From positions 46,536-110,535 of the forward strand of contig JAEYPH010000019.1 in NCBI GenBank assembly GCA_023410875.1: 64,000 nt of DNA, given 5' to 3'. The translations under genes were made by a program, and so were the position numbers. Below the pieces are notes generated by a model. It was not told where the DNA came from. It was given only the letters and a program-made list of their open reading frames with translations, and did no database searches. Of the stretch, positions 52,082 to 60,052 are shown piece by piece. Numbering within the stretch: position 1 is the stretch's first letter; each line of letters begins with the position of its first letter. This stretch comes from Bacillota bacterium. Its GTDB lineage: Bacteria > Bacillota > Clostridia > Christensenellales > UMGS416.

Positions 52082-53575
52082 ATGGAAGATGAATTTCTGC
52101 AGGGCCTGACCGGGCGCATCGTGCTCCCGTGCGACCCCATTTATCCCGAAGCACGGCAGGGCTTCAACCGCGCAGTGCAGCGCTACCCCGTCGTCATCGT
52201 CTATTGCCGCACACCGCAAGACGTATCCAACGCCGTGACCTGGTCCCGGGTGCGGGACGTACCCCTGCGGGTGCGCAGCGGCGGCCACAATTATGAGGGC
52301 TTTTCCAACGGCGACTGCGCGCTGGTCATCGACCTAAGCGAAATGAACGGCATCATCGTGGATGAACAGGCGGGCCTGGTGCGCGTGGAGGCCGGCGTGG
52401 CCAACCGTGAGCTCTATGAGGCCGTAAGCTCGCTGGGCTACCCCTTCCCCGGCGGCACTTGCCCCACGGTGAGGGCCTCCGGCTACGCGCTGGGCGGCGG
52501 TTGGGGCCTGAGCTGCCGCTATCTGGGCCTGGGCTGCGACAGCCTGACCGGCGTGGAGCTCATCGACGACACCGGCACGCTGATCCACGCCAGCGCCACG
52601 GAAAACGAGGAGCTTTTCTGGGCGCTGCGCGGCGCCGGCGGCGGCAATTTCGGCGTCGTCGTGGCGCTTACCTTCCTGCTGCCTGCAAAGGTGGGCAGCG
52701 TCACGCTGATCGAGCTGGACTACCAGCAGGCGGACGAGCAACTGCAGCGGGATTTCTTGCGTGCCTGGCAGCGCTGGCTGGCCGCCGCCGACGAGCGCAT
52801 GACGCTGATCGCCCGCGTGTACAATTCTCAAGAGGAAGGCCTGGCCATGCTGGCTCGCGGCATCTTCTTCGGCAATCCAGACCAAGCGCGGGCCATGCTT
52901 GCGCCTCTGTTGGCACTGAGGCCCACAACGGTCAGCCTGCAGGCCATGTCTTTTCTGGACGCGATCCGCATCATCCAGAGCGGCTATCCGCCGTGGGAGC
53001 TGTTCACGTCCTTCAGCCGCTTTGTGACCGAATGGCTGACCGACGGGCAGATCGCCCAAGCGGTGCAGACGATCCAACAGCGTGCGCCGGGTTCTGTGTT
53101 CGCGGGCCTATCGGTGTATGCGCTGGGTGGCCGCGTGGCGCAAACCGGCGTGGACCAAACTGCGTATTACTACCGCGACGCCAAGTATATTCTCTATCTG
53201 AGCACCGACTGGGAGGACCCGCAGTGGGCGGATGCCAACCGCCGGTGGCTGGCCGAGCGCTACCCGGTGCTGGCGCCCATGGGCGCCGGCGCCTATGTCA
53301 ACTTCCCATGGCTGGGGCTGCCGTGCTTTCTGGAGCAATACTACGGCGGGCACGTGGGCCGACTGAAGCAGGTCAAACGCCATTGGGACCCGTGCAATGT
53401 CTTTTCCTTCCCCCAGGGCATCCGTCCCGAAGCCGAAGCGCCGTGCCGGCCCTTCCTGTGCCTGCCCGCGCAGCCCGACGGCCTGTCCGAGGGCCAGGCC
53501 ATCCATCAGAACCACCGGGAATTCCGCCTTGCTCCGTCCCAGCCAGAAGTCAGTATCCAAGAGGAGCTTGAATAA
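52082..53575 (+). CDS. Berberine-bridge-type FAD-linked oxidoreductase
   Basis: 497-residue PCMH-type FAD protein with a C-terminal BBE domain. RSGGHNYEGFSNG carries His69 and PGGTCPTVRASGYALGGGWG carries Cys127, the two residues that attach FAD bicovalently in this family. The end WDPCNVFSFPQGI matches the BBE domain. Such enzymes oxidise alcohols of sugars or secondary metabolites with O2 or another acceptor; the substrate here is unknown. I start at 52082 (GGAGG five bases upstream); the open frame extends to 51941 but into repeat A. No signal peptide. Monocistronic. Confidence 0.9.
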   Translation: MEDEFLQGLTGRIVLPCDPIYPEARQGFNRAVQRYPVVIVYCRTPQDVSNAVTWSRVRDVPLRVRSGGHNYEGFSNGDCALVIDLSEMNGIIVDEQAGLVRVEAGVANRELYEAVSSLGYPFPGGTCPTVRASGYALGGGWGLSCRYLGLGCDSLTGVELIDDTGTLIHASATENEELFWALRGAGGGNFGVVVALTFLLPAKVGSVTLIELDYQQADEQLQRDFLRAWQRWLAAADERMTLIARVYNSQEEGLAMLARGIFFGNPDQARAMLAPLLALRPTTVSLQAMSFLDAIRIIQSGYPPWELFTSFSRFVTEWLTDGQIAQAVQTIQQRAPGSVFAGLSVYALGGRVAQTGVDQTAYYYRDAKYILYLSTDWEDPQWADANRRWLAERYPVLAPMGAGAYVNFPWLGLPCFLEQYYGGHVGRLKQVKRHWDPCNVFSFPQGIRPEAEAPCRPFLCLPAQPDGLSEGQAIHQNHREFRLAPSQPEVSIQEELE

Positions 53576-53584
53576 AAGGGCGCC

Positions 53585-54985
53585 TCAACCTGCACCCAAC
53601 AGTTCCGCTACCGGGTTGCCCGGCATGCCGAACAATGCGCCCACGGCGAACACCGCCGGTGCAGCCAGCAGCGCCAGCAGCCCGACTGCCGCCACAGAGC
53701 GCCACTGGCCGGGCCGCGAACCCGGCAGCAGCCGAGCAACAAACAGCACCAGCGCCGCGGCGCAGGCGCACAAGGGAAAGACGAACGCCCACCGGCCCCA
53801 GGTTGCCGCCGAGCCCAGCCATCGGGTCTGGGCGATGCCGGCGGCGAACAGCGCCGCCGCCGTGGCCAGCGCGACCCACGGGCGATCCATGCCGTCCAGC
53901 AGCACCATGGCGCTGTGGGCGGCCAGGCCTATGAGCGCTGCCGTGAGCGCCAGCGCGTGGCCGGGCAAAGGCTGCGGCGCAAAGGCCAGCAGCGCCGCGG
54001 CGCCCGCAGCCCACGCCAGCCAGAAGGCCTGCACCCTCGCCGCCAGCCAATCATCCTGCGGGCCCCGAGCCAGCGCCGCCAGCAGCGCGGCCACGCCGCC
54101 CACTGCGCCCCAGCCCAGCCACCACATGTGCACCGCTCCCCAACCGCCGCCCGCCAACCGCTCCACCGCCGTGGGCGCGCCGTCGGTGAGCGGCTCCAGC
54201 AGCAGCGCGAAGGGGTTGCCGTTCGCAACGCCGGCGATGACAGGTCGGGCCGAAGCATCCTGCGCGGCCACAGCGCAGGTCCAGGCCAGTGCCGCCACGG
54301 CAAAGACCATCAATGCAAACGCAAAGGCCCAGACGCGCCGGCGCATATCGCTGCCGGTGAACCACAGCACCGCCAGCGCCGGCAGCACCGGCAGGGCCGC
54401 AGAGCCCAGCATGTGGAACGCCGCGCCGGCCAGCAGCGCAGAGAGGGCCAGACGCCATGCGCTGCCCCGCGCCGCCGCGCCGCACCCCAGCGCGGCGCAG
54501 CCCAGCAGGCTGCACAGCGCCCACAATGTGCCCTGGGCGCTGCCGCCCAGCGCCAGCACCGCGGGGCTGGCCAGCGCCAGCCCTGCGGCCAGCGCCCCGC
54601 CGAAGGGGCTGCCCTGCCCCGCCGGGCGCAGCGCCCACGCCGCCAGCACACACACCAAAAACGCCGCTACCACCTGGGGCAGCCGCACAGAAAGGGGCGA
54701 AGCCCCCAGCAGCGCAGCCAGGCCCGCCTGCGGCCACCGGGCCAGCGGCGGCCCCGCCGTCACCTGCCCCGCAGCGTCCACGGTGCCATACAGAAAGTTG
54801 TGCCAGCTCTGCGCCATGGATTGCGCGGCAGTCATGGCGTCGGCGTCGGCCGCGCCACCCTGCAAAGCCATGCGCACCATGGCCAGCACCAGCGCCAGCG
54901 CAGCGATGCACCACACCAGCAGGCGCTCCTGCCGGCGCACAGTGTGCGATTCTTCGTAGATCAATTCCACTCTTGGTTCTTCCAT
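53585..54985 (-). CDS. Polytopic membrane protein, divergent GT39/ArnT-like
   Basis: 466 residues, Ala/Leu-rich, with about twelve hydrophobic segments. The order DAMTAAQSMAQSWHNFLYG, then GPPLARWPQAGLAALLGASPLSVRLPQVVA follows the GT39/ArnT plan in which a loop normally reads DKPPL and an acidic residue in the first loop is catalytic. Here the loop reads AGPPL, so a key Asp-Lys pair is lost and activity is questionable. The C-terminal soluble domain is absent. No clear ribosome site is seen at 54985 or at the alternative 55021. Convergent with the FAD oxidoreductase gene, 9 bases apart. Confidence 0.65.
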   Translation of the reverse strand: MEEPRVELIYEESHTVRRQERLLVWCIAALALVLAMVRMALQGGAADADAMTAAQSMAQSWHNFLYGTVDAAGQVTAGPPLARWPQAGLAALLGASPLSVRLPQVVAAFLVCVLAAWALRPAGQGSPFGGALAAGLALASPAVLALGGSAQGTLWALCSLLGCAALGCGAAARGSAWRLALSALLAGAAFHMLGSAALPVLPALAVLWFTGSDMRRRVWAFAFALMVFAVAALAWTCAVAAQDASARPVIAGVANGNPFALLLEPLTDGAPTAVERLAGGGWGAVHMWWLGWGAVGGVAALLAALARGPQDDWLAARVQAFWLAWAAGAAALLAFAPQPLPGHALALTAALIGLAAHSAMVLLDGMDRPWVALATAAALFAAGIAQTRWLGSAATWGRWAFVFPLCACAAALVLFVARLLPGSRPGQWRSVAAVGLLALLAAPAVFAVGALFGMPGNPVAELLGAG

Positions 54986-55019
54986 ACCACTGGTTTTAGC
55001 GGATTTAGGGAGAAAATGC

Positions 55020-55101
55020 AAGGGGCGGTGAAAAACCCTGACCCGCCCCTTTCCATCCGCATTACTTTCCAGCTTGAAATATCATCGATTATTTTCAAGC
55101 T
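55020..55101. promoter_or_regulatory. Two inverted repeats upstream of the XRE gene
   Basis: AAGGGGCG/CGCCCCTT (55020-55051) could be a terminator or operator for the membrane protein gene. AGCTTGAAA/TTTCAAGCT (55071-55079 and 55093-55101), a 9-bp perfect repeat with a 13-base centre, is a candidate operator for the XRE regulator. Confidence 0.5.
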
Positions 55102-55129
55102 CTACTTGCTGTGCTGCATATGAATGTCA

Positions 55130-55138
55130 TGCTATAGT
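55130..55138 (+). promoter_or_regulatory. Extended -10 of the XRE regulator gene
   Basis: TGCTATAGT, an extended -10 without a good -35, 36 bases before the ATG. The ribosome site AAGGAG follows at about 55162. Confidence 0.5.
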
Positions 55139-55173
55139 AACTCCAGCCGGCAATATATAAAAAGGAGAATTCA

Positions 55174-55704
55174 ATGATGATTGACCCTGTCAAGATTGGC
55201 TGCTATATACAGGAAAAGCGAAAGCAAGCTGGCCTGACGCAAGCTGAGATGGGCGAAAGGCTTGGCGTTTCTTTCCAGTCGGTTTCCAACTGGGAGAGGG
55301 GCGAGTCATTGCCGGACACCGCTCTGCTGCTCGATCTCGCCCAAATTCTGGACACCTCCGTCGACGCGATTTTGGGCGGAGGCACTTTGCGGCGGTACAG
55401 ACGCAAGATCACAGTGGCTCAAATGCGGTCGGCCATCGACTGTGTCAGAAGCTTGTGCGACATACTGGGCAGAGAGCATTTTATGTACCGTGCGATGGTC
55501 GATGGCCTGGACAGGCGGATGAACAGCGCCATCGAGGCCACTTTCGGCAACGACGGTGTCTTTGACGCCTATGTCTGCGAGGCCATGATCGAGTGCGTGA
55601 AAAACGGAGACTACGTTGATATCAATGACATCAAGGACAACATCAAGAACGAAAAGGCAAAAGCGTATACGCTGGATTTTCTGGCGAAGCAAGGGATACG
55701 GTAA
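55174..55704 (+). CDS. XRE family helix-turn-helix regulator
   Basis: 176 residues. The N-terminal Cro/C1 domain IGCYIQEKRKQAGLTQAEMGERLGVSFQSVSNWERGESLPD spans residues about 8-50 (given here in outline: recognition around LGVSFQSVSNWERG). The C-terminal 100 residues, with DCVRSLCDILGREHFMYR and VCEAMIECVKNGDYVDIND, have no family I recognise. Codon use is somewhat less GC-rich toward the 3' end than in the neighbours. Targets unknown; the inverted repeat at 55071 suggests autoregulation. Confidence 0.9.
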   Translation: MMIDPVKIGCYIQEKRKQAGLTQAEMGERLGVSFQSVSNWERGESLPDTALLLDLAQILDTSVDAILGGGTLRRYRRKITVAQMRSAIDCVRSLCDILGREHFMYRAMVDGLDRRMNSAIEATFGNDGVFDAYVCEAMIECVKNGDYVDINDIKDNIKNEKAKAYTLDFLAKQGIR

Positions 55705-55714
55705 AGACGCCAGC

Positions 55715-55865
55715 CAGTTGAACGACTGATTTCAGGGGGATTCTTCGCTGCGCCAGAATGACAGCACGAGGCTCACGCTTTGACGCCGACGACGATTTAC
55801 TCGGCGGAGGCAACCGTGCGCTGAGCTAGAAGCGTACAAGGGAACTCCGCCGCAGCGGTTCCTCG
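55715..55865. repeat. Dispersed repeat B, copy 3 (solo arm plus flank)
   Basis: GGGGGATTCTTCGCTGCGCC at 55735 continues AGAATGACAG and is followed by GCCGACGACGATTTACTCG and GCGGAGGCAA, matching copy 2 and, reversed, copy 1. Similarity also extends upstream (TGAACGACTG). Confidence 0.7.
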
Positions 55866-55882
55866 CACCAAAAAAACAGCAT

Positions 55883-56011
55883 GAGACGAAAAGCAAAGAG
55901 GCCTCCCGGCGACGGTTATCGTCGGGAGGCCAACTTGTGCAAAGAGCAACTGCTCCAAAATCGCGGACGATGTAACAACATCGGCCGCGAAAGACTAGCC
56001 GCAGGCTAGTC
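55883..56011 (-). promoter_or_regulatory. Composite 3' structure, rpsR copy
   Basis: P0 (55993-56011) is GACTAGCC/GGCTAGTC and contains the rpsR TAG stop in its stem. P1 (55961-55990) is TCGCGG/CCGCGA, a one-base mismatch, CGATGT/ACATCG and tetraloop TGTT, followed by ATTTTGGA. P3 (55901-55930) is a terminator GCCTCCCG/CGGGAGGC enclosing GATAACCGTC, then CTCTTTGCTTTTC. Confidence 0.75.
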
Positions 56012-56248
56012 GATCGAATAGGGCAGCAACGCCATCAAGCGTGCGCGCTTGATCGCCATCGAAAGCTGCCGCTGATGCTGGGCACAGGTGCCCGTCATCC
56101 GCCGGGGCAGTATCTTGCCGCGCTCGGTAATGAACCTGCGCAGGCGGGGAACATCCTTATAATCAATGGACGTAGCTTTATCCACACAGAAGCTGCACGG
56201 CTTCTTGCGTCTGGTCATTCTACGCTTCTTGAAATCATTTTCACCCAT
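56006..56248 (-). CDS. rpsR: 30S ribosomal protein S18
   Basis: 80 residues. It has the S18 core [30 protein letters not shown] and the zinc-type (C+) N-terminal CSFC pair with the later TGTC. In ribosomes it pairs with S6, encoded by the first gene of this operon. The start could also be the ATG at the MTRRKK position. Last gene of rpsF-ssb-rpsR; the stop lies in hairpin P0 of the composite 3' structure. Confidence 0.97.
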   Translation of the reverse strand: MGENDFKKRRMTRRKKPCSFCVDKATSIDYKDVPRLRRFITERGKILPRRMTGTCAQHQRQLSMAIKRARLMALLPYSID

Positions 56249-56266
56249 TGGCTGAACCTCCTTCCC

Positions 56267-56686
56267 TTAGAACGGCATATCGTCTTCTACTTCCTGCATA
56301 TCGGACATGGCATCATAATCGTGGTGGGGACGCTGCTCGCCGGGGCCCTGCCCGTCGGCCTTGCCGGCGATGCGGTTGAGGAACTTCACCTCGTCGGCGA
56401 CGACCTCGGTGACATAGCGACGCGTCTTGTCCTGCGCTTCGTAGCTGCGGGTCTGTATTGAGCCAAATACAGCCACCTGGCTGCCCTTGCGCAGATATTT
56501 TGCGCAGTTTTCCGCCAAAGCACGCCACACGACCACGGGGATGAAATCCGCCTCGCGCTCGCCCTTCTGGTTGTCAAACCGGCGGCTGACCGCGATGGTA
56601 AAGGTGCAGATGGACGTGCCTGTGCTGGTGGTCGTGCGCAGTTCCGGGTCCTTGGTCAAGTTCCCTATCAGGATACATTTGTTCAT
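56267..56686 (-). CDS. ssb: Single-stranded DNA-binding protein
   Basis: 139 residues. OB fold with the N-terminal MNKCILIGNLTKDPELR, then a Gly/Gln/Pro-rich linker and the acidic tip EVEDDMPF that recruits repair and replication partners. Located between rpsF and rpsR, the standard Firmicutes order, with 18-21 base gaps. Confidence 0.97.
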   Translation of the reverse strand: MNKCILIGNLTKDPELRTTTSTGTSICTFTIAVSRRFDNQKGEREADFIPVVVWRALAENCAKYLRKGSQVAVFGSIQTRSYEAQDKTRRYVTEVVADEVKFLNRIAGKADGQGPGEQRPHHDYDAMSDMQEVEDDMPF

Positions 56687-56707
56687 TGCTTCGCCTCCCC
56701 CGCTGGC

Positions 56708-56995
56708 TTAGTCCTCCAGCCTGACGACGATGTAGCGCACAACTTCATCGGAAATGCGGAAGTTGCGCTCCAGCTCCAGCGGAAGTTCCGCTGATGCCTT
56801 GATGTTCATCAACACGTAATAACCATCGTTTTTGAAGTTGATCGGGTACGCCAGACGACGACGGCCCCACTTGTCAAGTTTGACGACCTCACCGCCATTG
56901 GCGGTCACCAGGTTGGCAAACTTCTCTGCCTGGGCGGCGAGAACTTCCTCGTCCTGATCGGCGTTGAGGATATAGAGCACCTCATAGTTGTTCAT
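56708..56995 (-). CDS. rpsF: 30S ribosomal protein S6
   Basis: 95 residues, the normal length, from the ATG at 56995 with GGAGGAGGTGA upstream; a GTG at 57004 lies inside the ribosome site. Sequence NNYEVLYILNADQDEE, KLDKWGRRRLAYPINFKNDGYY is typical of S6. First gene of the operon, behind a strong promoter and a leader that can form an S6:S18-binding-like hairpin. Confidence 0.97.
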   Translation of the reverse strand: MNNYEVLYILNADQDEEVLAAQAEKFANLVTANGGEVVKLDKWGRRRLAYPINFKNDGYYVLMNIKASAELPLELERNFRISDEVVRYIVVRLED

Positions 56996-57013
56996 ATGTA
57001 TCACCTCCTCCTG

Positions 57014-57045
57014 GACTAATCGGCCCCGCGAGCGCGGAGCGAGTC
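57014..57045 (-). promoter_or_regulatory. Candidate S6:S18 leader motif of rpsF
   Basis: On the minus strand GACT (57042-57045) pairs with AGTC (57014-57017), then an asymmetric internal loop carries CG on one side and CCGATT on the other, and CTCCGC/GCGGGG closes a 4-base loop. A CCG triplet in an asymmetric loop is the known recognition feature of the S6:S18 complex in rpsF leaders. Confidence 0.6.
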
Positions 57046-57058
57046 GGCTCGAATCGAT

Positions 57059-57087
57059 ATTATAACATGCAATTGCAACAACCGCAA
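57059..57087 (-). promoter_or_regulatory. rpsF operon promoter
   Basis: On the minus strand TTGCGG (57082-57087), 17-base spacer, consensus TATAAT (57059-57064). Confidence 0.8.
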
Positions 57088-57181
57088 CTAAAATATCCGG
57101 AATTGCGTCGTGCAGTCGCCGGCAAAAGCACCTTCCTGCCTCACTGCATAGGATATCATATTTGACTGGGAAGGATCACCG

Positions 57182-58303
57182 ATGCAATTCATCGATTTAA
57201 AAACCCAATATTTGCGGCTCAAGGACGAAATCGACGCCGGCATCCGCGATGTGCTGGACCACACCGCCTTCATCATGGGCGACAAAGTGGCCGCGCTGGA
57301 AGAGCGCCTGGGTGCGTTCTGCGGAGCGAAGCACGCCATCTCCTGCTCCAGCGGCACCGACGCGCTGCTGATGCCGCTGATGGCCTGGGGCATAGGGCCG
57401 GGGGATGCGGTTTTCGTGCCGACATTCTCTTTTTTTGCTACGGCGGAGGTTGTGGGCCTGGTTGGCGCCACGCCGGTCTTCGTGGATATCAGCCCCGACA
57501 CATACAACATGGACCCCGAAGCGCTTCGGGCTGCCATCCAGCGCGTGCGGGCTCAGGGCGTGCTCAAGCCCCGAGCCGTGATACCCGTGGACCTCTTTGG
57601 CCACAGCGCCGATTATGACGCGCTGACCCCCTTGGCCCGCGAGCACGGCCTGCTGATGCTGGAGGACGCGGCGCAAGCCTTTGGCGCGACCTATCACGAC
57701 AAGAAGGTCGGCAGCTTTGGCGACGCGGCGGCCACCAGCTTCTTCCCCGCCAAACCGCTGGGGTGCTATGGCGATGGCGGCGCTGTGTTCACCGACGATG
57801 ACCAGACCGCTGCGCTGCTGCGCTCCATCCGCGTGCACGGCCAGGGCACGGACAAATATGACAACGAGCGCCTGGGCATCAATGGCCGCCTGGACGCGAT
57901 GCAGGCCGCGGTGCTGCTGGCCAAGCTGGGCGTGTTCGAAGAGGAGATTGCCCGGCGCAACGAAGTGGCCCGGACCTATGACCAACTGCTGAGCGGTGCG
58001 GTCGTCACCCCCACCGTACGCGAAGGGTGCGTGAGCACCTGGGCGCAATACTCGGTGCTGTGCCGCGACAGCGCCCATCGGGACCGGGTGCGCGCGGCGC
58101 TGCAGAGCAAGGGCATCCCCTCCATGGTGTATTACGCAATCCCTTTACACATGCAAAAGGCCTTCGCCGCCTTGGGTGGCCGGCGCGGCCAGTGCCCCGT
58201 GGCCGAGTACGCCAGCGACCGCATCCTGAGCTTGCCGATGCACGCCTATTTGAGAGATAATGAAATCCAACAGATTGCCGACGCCGTGCTCAGCGCCGGT
58301 TGA
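57182..58303 (+). CDS. DegT/DnrJ/EryC1/StrS aminotransferase (WbpE-like)
   Basis: PLP-dependent sugar aminotransferase of 373 residues. The PLP lysine is Lys191 in TSFFPAKPLGCYGDGGA; FSCSSGTDAL-like SCSSGTDALLMPLMAWG, the PVDLFGHSADYD stretch and the YEDAAQAFGA-like LEDAAQAFGA are typical of the family. With the acyltransferase and dehydrogenase genes that follow it resembles WbpE, which aminates C3 of UDP-2-acetamido-3-keto-glucuronate. Ribosome site GGAAGG. First of a three-gene operon. Confidence 0.92.
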   Translation: MQFIDLKTQYLRLKDEIDAGIRDVLDHTAFIMGDKVAALEERLGAFCGAKHAISCSSGTDALLMPLMAWGIGPGDAVFVPTFSFFATAEVVGLVGATPVFVDISPDTYNMDPEALRAAIQRVRAQGVLKPRAVIPVDLFGHSADYDALTPLAREHGLLMLEDAAQAFGATYHDKKVGSFGDAAATSFFPAKPLGCYGDGGAVFTDDDQTAALLRSIRVHGQGTDKYDNERLGINGRLDAMQAAVLLAKLGVFEEEIARRNEVARTYDQLLSGAVVTPTVREGCVSTWAQYSVLCRDSAHRDRVRAALQSKGIPSMVYYAIPLHMQKAFAALGGRRGQCPVAEYASDRILSLPMHAYLRDNEIQQIADAVLSAG

Positions 58304-58324
58304 CCTGTTCATCAGGAGGACTCC

Positions 58325-58939
58325 ATGGCTATCGCGCACAACACACGCATTCACTCCAGCGCCGATGTGTCGCAAGACGCCGAAGTCGGCGATGGCACCG
58401 CCATCTGGAACAACGCCCAGGTGCGCGCCGGAGCCGTCGTGGGCCGCGGCTGCAACCTGGGCAAGGATGTCTACATCGATGAAGGCGCCGTGGTGGGCAA
58501 CGGCGTCAAGATACAAAACGGCGTGTCGATCTACCACGGCGTCACCGTGGAAGACGACGCCTTCCTGGGCCCGCACTGCGCCTTCACCAACGACCTGCGC
58601 CCTCGTGCCTTCGGCAGCTGGCACATCACGCCCACGCGGGTGTGCCGAGGGGCTTCCATCGGTGCCAACGCCACGATCGTGTGCGGCGCCACGATAGGCA
58701 GCTATGCCATGGTGGCCGCCGGCAGCGTGGTGACCCACGACGTGCCGGATCACGGCCTGGTCATGGGCAACCCGGCGCGGCTGCGGGGATATGTGTGCCG
58801 CTGCGGGCACAAACTGATGGCTGCCGGCCGCGGAGAGCCAGACGAAAGCATCAAGCTGCGCTGTCCGAAATGCGGCTGCACCGCCGCCTTTGAACCGGGC
58901 TTCGGCGTGAGCATGGCAGAGGAGGTCACCAATGGATAA
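58325..58939 (+). CDS. Left-handed beta-helix sugar N-acetyltransferase (WbpD-like) with zinc-ribbon tail
   Basis: 204 residues. Hexapeptide repeats run from about 10 to 140 (IHSSADVSQDAEVGDGTAIW, ASIGANATIVCGATIGSYAM) with FTNDLRPRAFGSW and GNPARLRGYV as in WbpD/WlbB enzymes that N-acetylate the C3 amine of UDP-2-acetamido-3-amino-glucuronate. The last 45 residues add CRCGHKL and LRCPKCGC, a possible zinc ribbon that is not part of the minimal enzyme. AGGAGG precedes the ATG; the end overlaps the next gene by 8 bases. Confidence 0.9.
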   Translation: MAIAHNTRIHSSADVSQDAEVGDGTAIWNNAQVRAGAVVGRGCNLGKDVYIDEGAVVGNGVKIQNGVSIYHGVTVEDDAFLGPHCAFTNDLRPRAFGSWHITPTRVCRGASIGANATIVCGATIGSYAMVAAGSVVTHDVPDHGLVMGNPARLRGYVCRCGHKLMAAGRGEPDESIKLRCPKCGCTAAFEPGFGVSMAEEVTNG

Positions 58940-59891
58940 GATCAGAGTGGGCGTCGTGGGCGTAGGCTCCATGGGGCTCAACCACATCCGCGTATACCGT
59001 GCGCTGCACGACCGCTGCGAACTGGCCGGCGTCTTCGACGCCGACACCACCCGCTGCCAGGCCGTGGCCGCCGCCCATAGGCTGCGGGCCTTTGACAGCC
59101 TGGATGCGCTGCTGGACACGGTGGACGCCGTGTCCGTGGTGGTGCCTACGGTGCACCACGAGGCGGTTACGCTGCGGGCGCTGGAGCGCGGTGTCCACGT
59201 GCTCGTGGAGAAGCCCATCGCCGACACGCCGGCTGCGGGGCTGCGCATGGCCCAGGCCGCCTGGGATGCCCACGTGACGCTGCAGGTGGGCCACGTGGAG
59301 CGCTTCAACCCCGTCGTGCAGCTGATGCCGGACATTCTGCAGGGCAAGACCGTGCTGGCCATGGATTTCCGCCGCCTGAGCCCTTTTGACCCGCGCATCT
59401 CCGACGTGGACGTGGTGCAGGACCTGATGATCCATGACATCGACGTGATGCGCCACCTGCTGCCCGGTTCCCCCGCACGGGTGCAGGCCATGGGCTGCTC
59501 GCCCCGCTCCGGCGGCCGGGCGGACCACGCCGTGGCGCTGCTGGATATGGGCGGCGTGCCCGTTACGCTGACAGCCAGCCGTGTCACCGAACAGAAGGTG
59601 CGCCTGCTGTGCGTCACCACCGACCAGGCCTATGTCGAGATGAACTATCTGGAGCGCAGGATCGGCATTTCCCGGGTCACCCACAGCGGCTTCTCCTCAG
59701 CGCCGCAAGCCGGCTACCGCCAGGAGGGCATCGTGGAAAAGGTGCTGGTGCCCAACGTGGAGCCGCTGCGCGAGGAACTCTCGCACTTTCTGGTTTGCAC
59801 CCGCGACGGCAGCGCGCCGCTGGTGGGCGGCGACGACGGCGTGGAAGCGCTGCGTATCGCCGAGCGCATACGGGAAGAAATCTACCATTGA
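58932..59891 (+). CDS. Gfo/Idh/MocA-family sugar dehydrogenase (WbpB-like)
   Basis: 319 residues. Rossmann start VGVVGVGSMGLNHIRVY, the VVVPTVHHEAV strand, the catalytic EKPIADT motif near residue 94 and the second-domain FRRLSPFDPR, HDIDVMRHLL. Similar to WbpB/WlbA, which oxidises C3 of UDP-GlcNAcA and feeds the aminotransferase encoded two genes upstream. The UDP-GlcNAc 6-dehydrogenase and any epimerase of the pathway are not in the window. Ribosome site GGAGG within the preceding gene. Confidence 0.91.
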   Translation: MDKIRVGVVGVGSMGLNHIRVYRALHDRCELAGVFDADTTRCQAVAAAHRLRAFDSLDALLDTVDAVSVVVPTVHHEAVTLRALERGVHVLVEKPIADTPAAGLRMAQAAWDAHVTLQVGHVERFNPVVQLMPDILQGKTVLAMDFRRLSPFDPRISDVDVVQDLMIHDIDVMRHLLPGSPARVQAMGCSPRSGGRADHAVALLDMGGVPVTLTASRVTEQKVRLLCVTTDQAYVEMNYLERRIGISRVTHSGFSSAPQAGYRQEGIVEKVLVPNVEPLREELSHFLVCTRDGSAPLVGGDDGVEALRIAERIREEIYH

Positions 59892-59918
59892 CAACGTTGC
59901 GGCGCACTCGCGCATATA

Positions 59919-60011
59919 GCGGCGACAATAATATATTGTATCCTCTGATATATATTTGTCGCCGCAAAGCTTGCAAGAGCGCCAACAGCATGATCAACAT
60001 TTAGCTGTTGG
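59919..60011. repeat. Two tandem hairpins between the dehydrogenase and GT2 genes
   Basis: GCGGCGACAA/TTGTCGCCGC (59919-59965) encloses an AT-rich centre, and CCAACAGC/GCTGTTGG (59982-60011) follows. The segment AACATTTAGCTG in the second one also occurs in the hairpin cluster at 10484-10496. No T-run follows, so they are not classical terminators. Confidence 0.65.
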
Positions 60012-60052
60012 AGCAATAAGATGTAAGGAATTATATGCCGTGAGGTGCGCCC

